DNA of 64,000 nt from Lytechinus variegatus. Taxonomy: Eukaryota; Echinodermata; Echinoidea; Temnopleuroida; Toxopneustidae. Under the pieces are notes generated by a model, which searched no databases, was not told the origin of the DNA, and was given only the letters and a program-made list of their open reading frames with translations. A program made the position numbers and the translations under genes. The stretch lies in the NCBI RefSeq assembly GCF_018143015.1, contig NC_054756.1, forward strand, positions 22,553,440-22,617,439. The letters are read 5' to 3'. This document shows, in pieces, positions 61,616 through 64,000 of this stretch; positions within the stretch are counted from its first letter, which is position 1; each line of letters begins with the position of its first letter.

Positions 61616-62084
61616 TATACCATAAACATGCATTCAAACATAAATTTCTGCCATTAACAATATACAGATGAACAAGATAATGCAGTAATTCATGTTCAGT
61701 AAATACATGTAAACCCGCATCAAATTTTATTCCAGATCCTGACTGACAATGGTGGTAACTATATAAGATCCTGTACGATATATCAATACATTCCTTTTCA
61801 CATATCGTAAATGTGGAATTAAGCTTAGGACCTGCATGTCGCTTGAAAAAAGTCTACTATTGGGGTATGCAGCAATGAATGAATTCAGTTTCATACCTCA
61901 TCGTGAACATCATGCAAATTCAAATGCAAATTCATTATAACAGAAAATGCCGATCATTTTCATCTGACAGCCTTAAACAGTACTTGTACCCATTTCAGTA
62001 AATCAATGGCTGGTCTTCTTAGTAGGTCTATCAGTTCCTAATCTTAAAACTAGAAAAATACATGGTTGGAAAGGTTACACTTCG
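61616..62084. other. AT-rich intron sequence
   Basis: No gene, repeat or motif recognised. Confidence 0.4.
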
Positions 62085-63180
62085 TAATTCCGAAGCTTCT
62101 TTATTCCGAAGGTTCTTTATTCCGAAGGTTCGTAATTCCGAAAGACGTAAATTGCCTATACCTCGATGTTCGTTAATCCGAAAACGAAAAAGGGTTCGTT
62201 AATCCGAACATTTGTGGCGTTATTCCGACGGTTCGTTATTCCGAAGTTTCGATAATACGAAAACGGAGTAAAGCCCCTTTTACACCTTCACGGAAGCAAC
62301 ACGGATCATCCCGGATTGTCAATCCGGGGTCATCCGTGTACAGTCCGGGACTACCGTGTACACTCCGGCTACTCATCCGGCGCCATCCTTGATGTACCGG
62401 CATGTCCGGAAGAAAAATTGAACATGTTCAATTTTTCATCCCGGAGTACACGGACTGATAATCATCCGTGTTCATCCTTGTAGCCTCCTTGTACATCCGT
62501 GTAGCTACCGAATGCATCCGGGAGGCTCCTTGTAAGAACCGGGTGATCCTTGTTGATACCGGCTTTATCCGGGGTCAAATGTTTGTATTGTTTGCGTACA
62601 TGAACAATAGTCCGTATTCATAACCAAGCACGAGCATGCTCCAGATGCTGCAAAAAGGGACGAAACTTCATTCTAGCCAGTACAGAATGTGAGCAACCGT
62701 GAAGGTCCGTGTAAAGACCCAGTAACATCCGTGATCATCCGGGTATTCCGTGTTGGCTCCGGGAGCATATCAAACAGGATCGCTATTGCTACCTTGCCTA
62801 TCCTTGTAGACTCCGTACTTTTCCGTACATATCCGTGTTAATAACCAGTTAACTCCGTACTCACTCCGGGAATGCTAGGAAAATACAAATTTGGCACCCC
62901 GATCATCACGGACTGAGATCCGTGATGATCCGTGTTCCATCCGTGAAGGTGTAAAAGGGGCTTAAGGTTCGTTGTTCCGAAGGTTCGTTGATCCGAGAAC
63001 GAAATGAGGTTCGTTGTTCCGAAGGTTCGTTAATCCGAAAACGAAATAAGGTTTGTTTTTCCGAAGGTTCGTTAATCCGAAAACGAAGTAAGGTTCGTTT
63101 TTCCGAAGGTTCGTTAATCTGAAAACGAAATAAGGTTCGTTAATCCGAAAACAAAAGAAGGTCCGTTAATCCGAAAAATT
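62085..63180. repeat. Minisatellite of TTCGTTAATCCGAAAACGAA-type units
   Basis: On both sides of an inserted element there are tandem ~20-28-bp units built from GGTTCGTTAATCCGAAAACG and shorter AAGGTTCGTTATTCCG variants. The left block spans 62085-62268 and the right block 62966-63180. Many units contain the near-palindrome TTCGGAATAACGAA and its variants. Confidence 0.8.
62272..62962. mobile_element. 691-bp PIF/Harbinger-like non-autonomous element
   Basis: It starts AGCCCCTTTTACACCTTCAC and ends GTGAAGGTGTAAAAGGGGCT, a perfect ~23-bp inverted repeat, with TAA on both sides (62269-62271 and 62963-62965), the 3-bp duplication of Harbinger-type elements. The interior is filled with variants of CATCCGTGT, CATCCGGG and ACTCCG rather than protein-coding sequence. 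It is inserted within the minisatellite. Confidence 0.85.
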
Positions 63181-64000
63181 AAGTCCGGGAAAGCAGAGGC
63201 AGAGGCAAGGGGGCGGGGGAAACTGTTGCCGTTCAATTGTTATGAGAATGGGAAGGCAAGGGCGGCCGAACGAATTTTCGTTTCGGGGGTAAAGCCAAAA
63301 AATGAAACTCATACGTCAAAATGGGCACTTTGGTGATATTTTCACCTTAAGATTATCATCTGCTTGAAGTCATTGTGTGTTTGATAGTGATTAAGTAGAA
63401 AAAAAATTGTTTGAAGTGACTTCTTATTATGGCAAAATGTATATTTAGGCTTTATTTTTCGGGAGAGAGTATAATGAGCGAGCGGCTTGGTAAAACAAAT
63501 TCAAAGGTGAATTTGTAAAACGTTTTTTATTCTTAAAATGGCATTATTGCGAGTTGTTGCGAGCGTGGATCACAAGCTAAAACTTTAGGGTATTTCAATA
63601 AAAAATGAAAATAAGTTTTTAAAAATCTGAGCAGATTTCTGCTGTCATTAAAAAGATGTGCATCTAACTAAAGAATTAACACGAGCGCAAAACGCGAGCT
63701 TAAACATACTGACCAGAAAAGGAACCTGTTAAAGAAAGTATTTAGTGACCTCTTTAGGATGCATATTTCACCAATCGAATGAGAGTGCGAAGCGCAAGCT
63801 GAAAATTTGCAATATTCCAGCCTGAAAACTTAACTTGTATACTTTAAAACGAGTATAATATTTCGAAAAAACATGAAAAACGGCATATCTATTTTTTAAA
63901 AAAGGAGTTTCCTATTTTGGAAAATAGTAATTTCCCTGTTTTTATTTCATGTTTGGGGTGCAAGTGCCCCCTGCCTCCTTCCCGATGGATCTAACTTTCG
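63181..64000. other. Unannotated right-hand end
   Basis: No gene recognised. GAGCGCAAAACGCGAGCTTAA and GAGTGCGAAGCGCAAGCTGA are similar short blocks and may belong to a dispersed repeat that continues beyond the window. Confidence 0.35.

Noticed and set aside
62085..63180. CRISPR-like array
   Set aside because: The units are contiguous and variable with no unique spacers, in a eukaryotic intron; it is a minisatellite.

Overview
The window is animal nuclear DNA: AT-rich, with split genes that have GT/AG introns, first coding exons encoding secretion signals, and dense short interspersed, LINE and inverted-repeat elements. Interspersed repeats such as the one at about 11.53-11.87 kb, together with a somatomedin-B/EndoU gene and an aminergic GPCR, suggest an echinoderm, most likely a sea urchin. 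That assignment is inference from remembered repeat types, not from a search.

Four host genes can be supported. (1) 1-858, minus: the 5' end of a secreted somatomedin-B (SMB) protein that runs off the left edge. (2) 5276-22857, plus: an eight-exon gene for a 409-residue secreted poly(U)-specific endoribonuclease (signal peptide, three SMB domains, EndoU domain). All exon phases join cleanly. The first two genes are head-to-head relatives. (3) 25489-28384, minus: a four-exon, 287-residue short-chain dehydrogenase of the retinol dehydrogenase 8 / 17-beta-HSD1 type. It may have a noncoding first exon near 31.6 kb. (4) 58212-59127, plus: the first large coding exon (TM1-TM5) of a muscarinic/histamine-like aminergic GPCR. 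Its TM6-TM7 exon is not seen.

The rest is mostly mobile DNA. There are at least five LINE fossils (28.4-29.9, 49.8-51.2, 52.5-53.0, 53.4-55.7 and 59.6-61.6 kb, plus a fragment at 56.4-56.9 kb). One has a restriction-like endonuclease C-terminus. Several tRNA-derived SINE families occur in both orientations. Many small terminal-inverted-repeat elements have readable target duplications: 8 bp (hAT-like), TA (Tc1/mariner-like) and TAA (Harbinger-like).

The most notable structures are a 5.6-kb element with ~320-bp terminal inverted repeats that carries a broken multi-copy invertebrate gene with PIN/FEN-like motifs and a CXC cysteine tail (39.9-45.5 kb), and a 3.4-kb palindrome (15.1-18.5 kb). 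One arm of the palindrome holds two later insertions and the other arm keeps both empty sites. Other oddities are an element whose inverted ends are themselves tandem repeats (37.4-38.0 kb) and a Harbinger-like element nested in a TTCG-type minisatellite (62.1-63.2 kb). No rRNA, CRISPR or bacterial-style operon is present.
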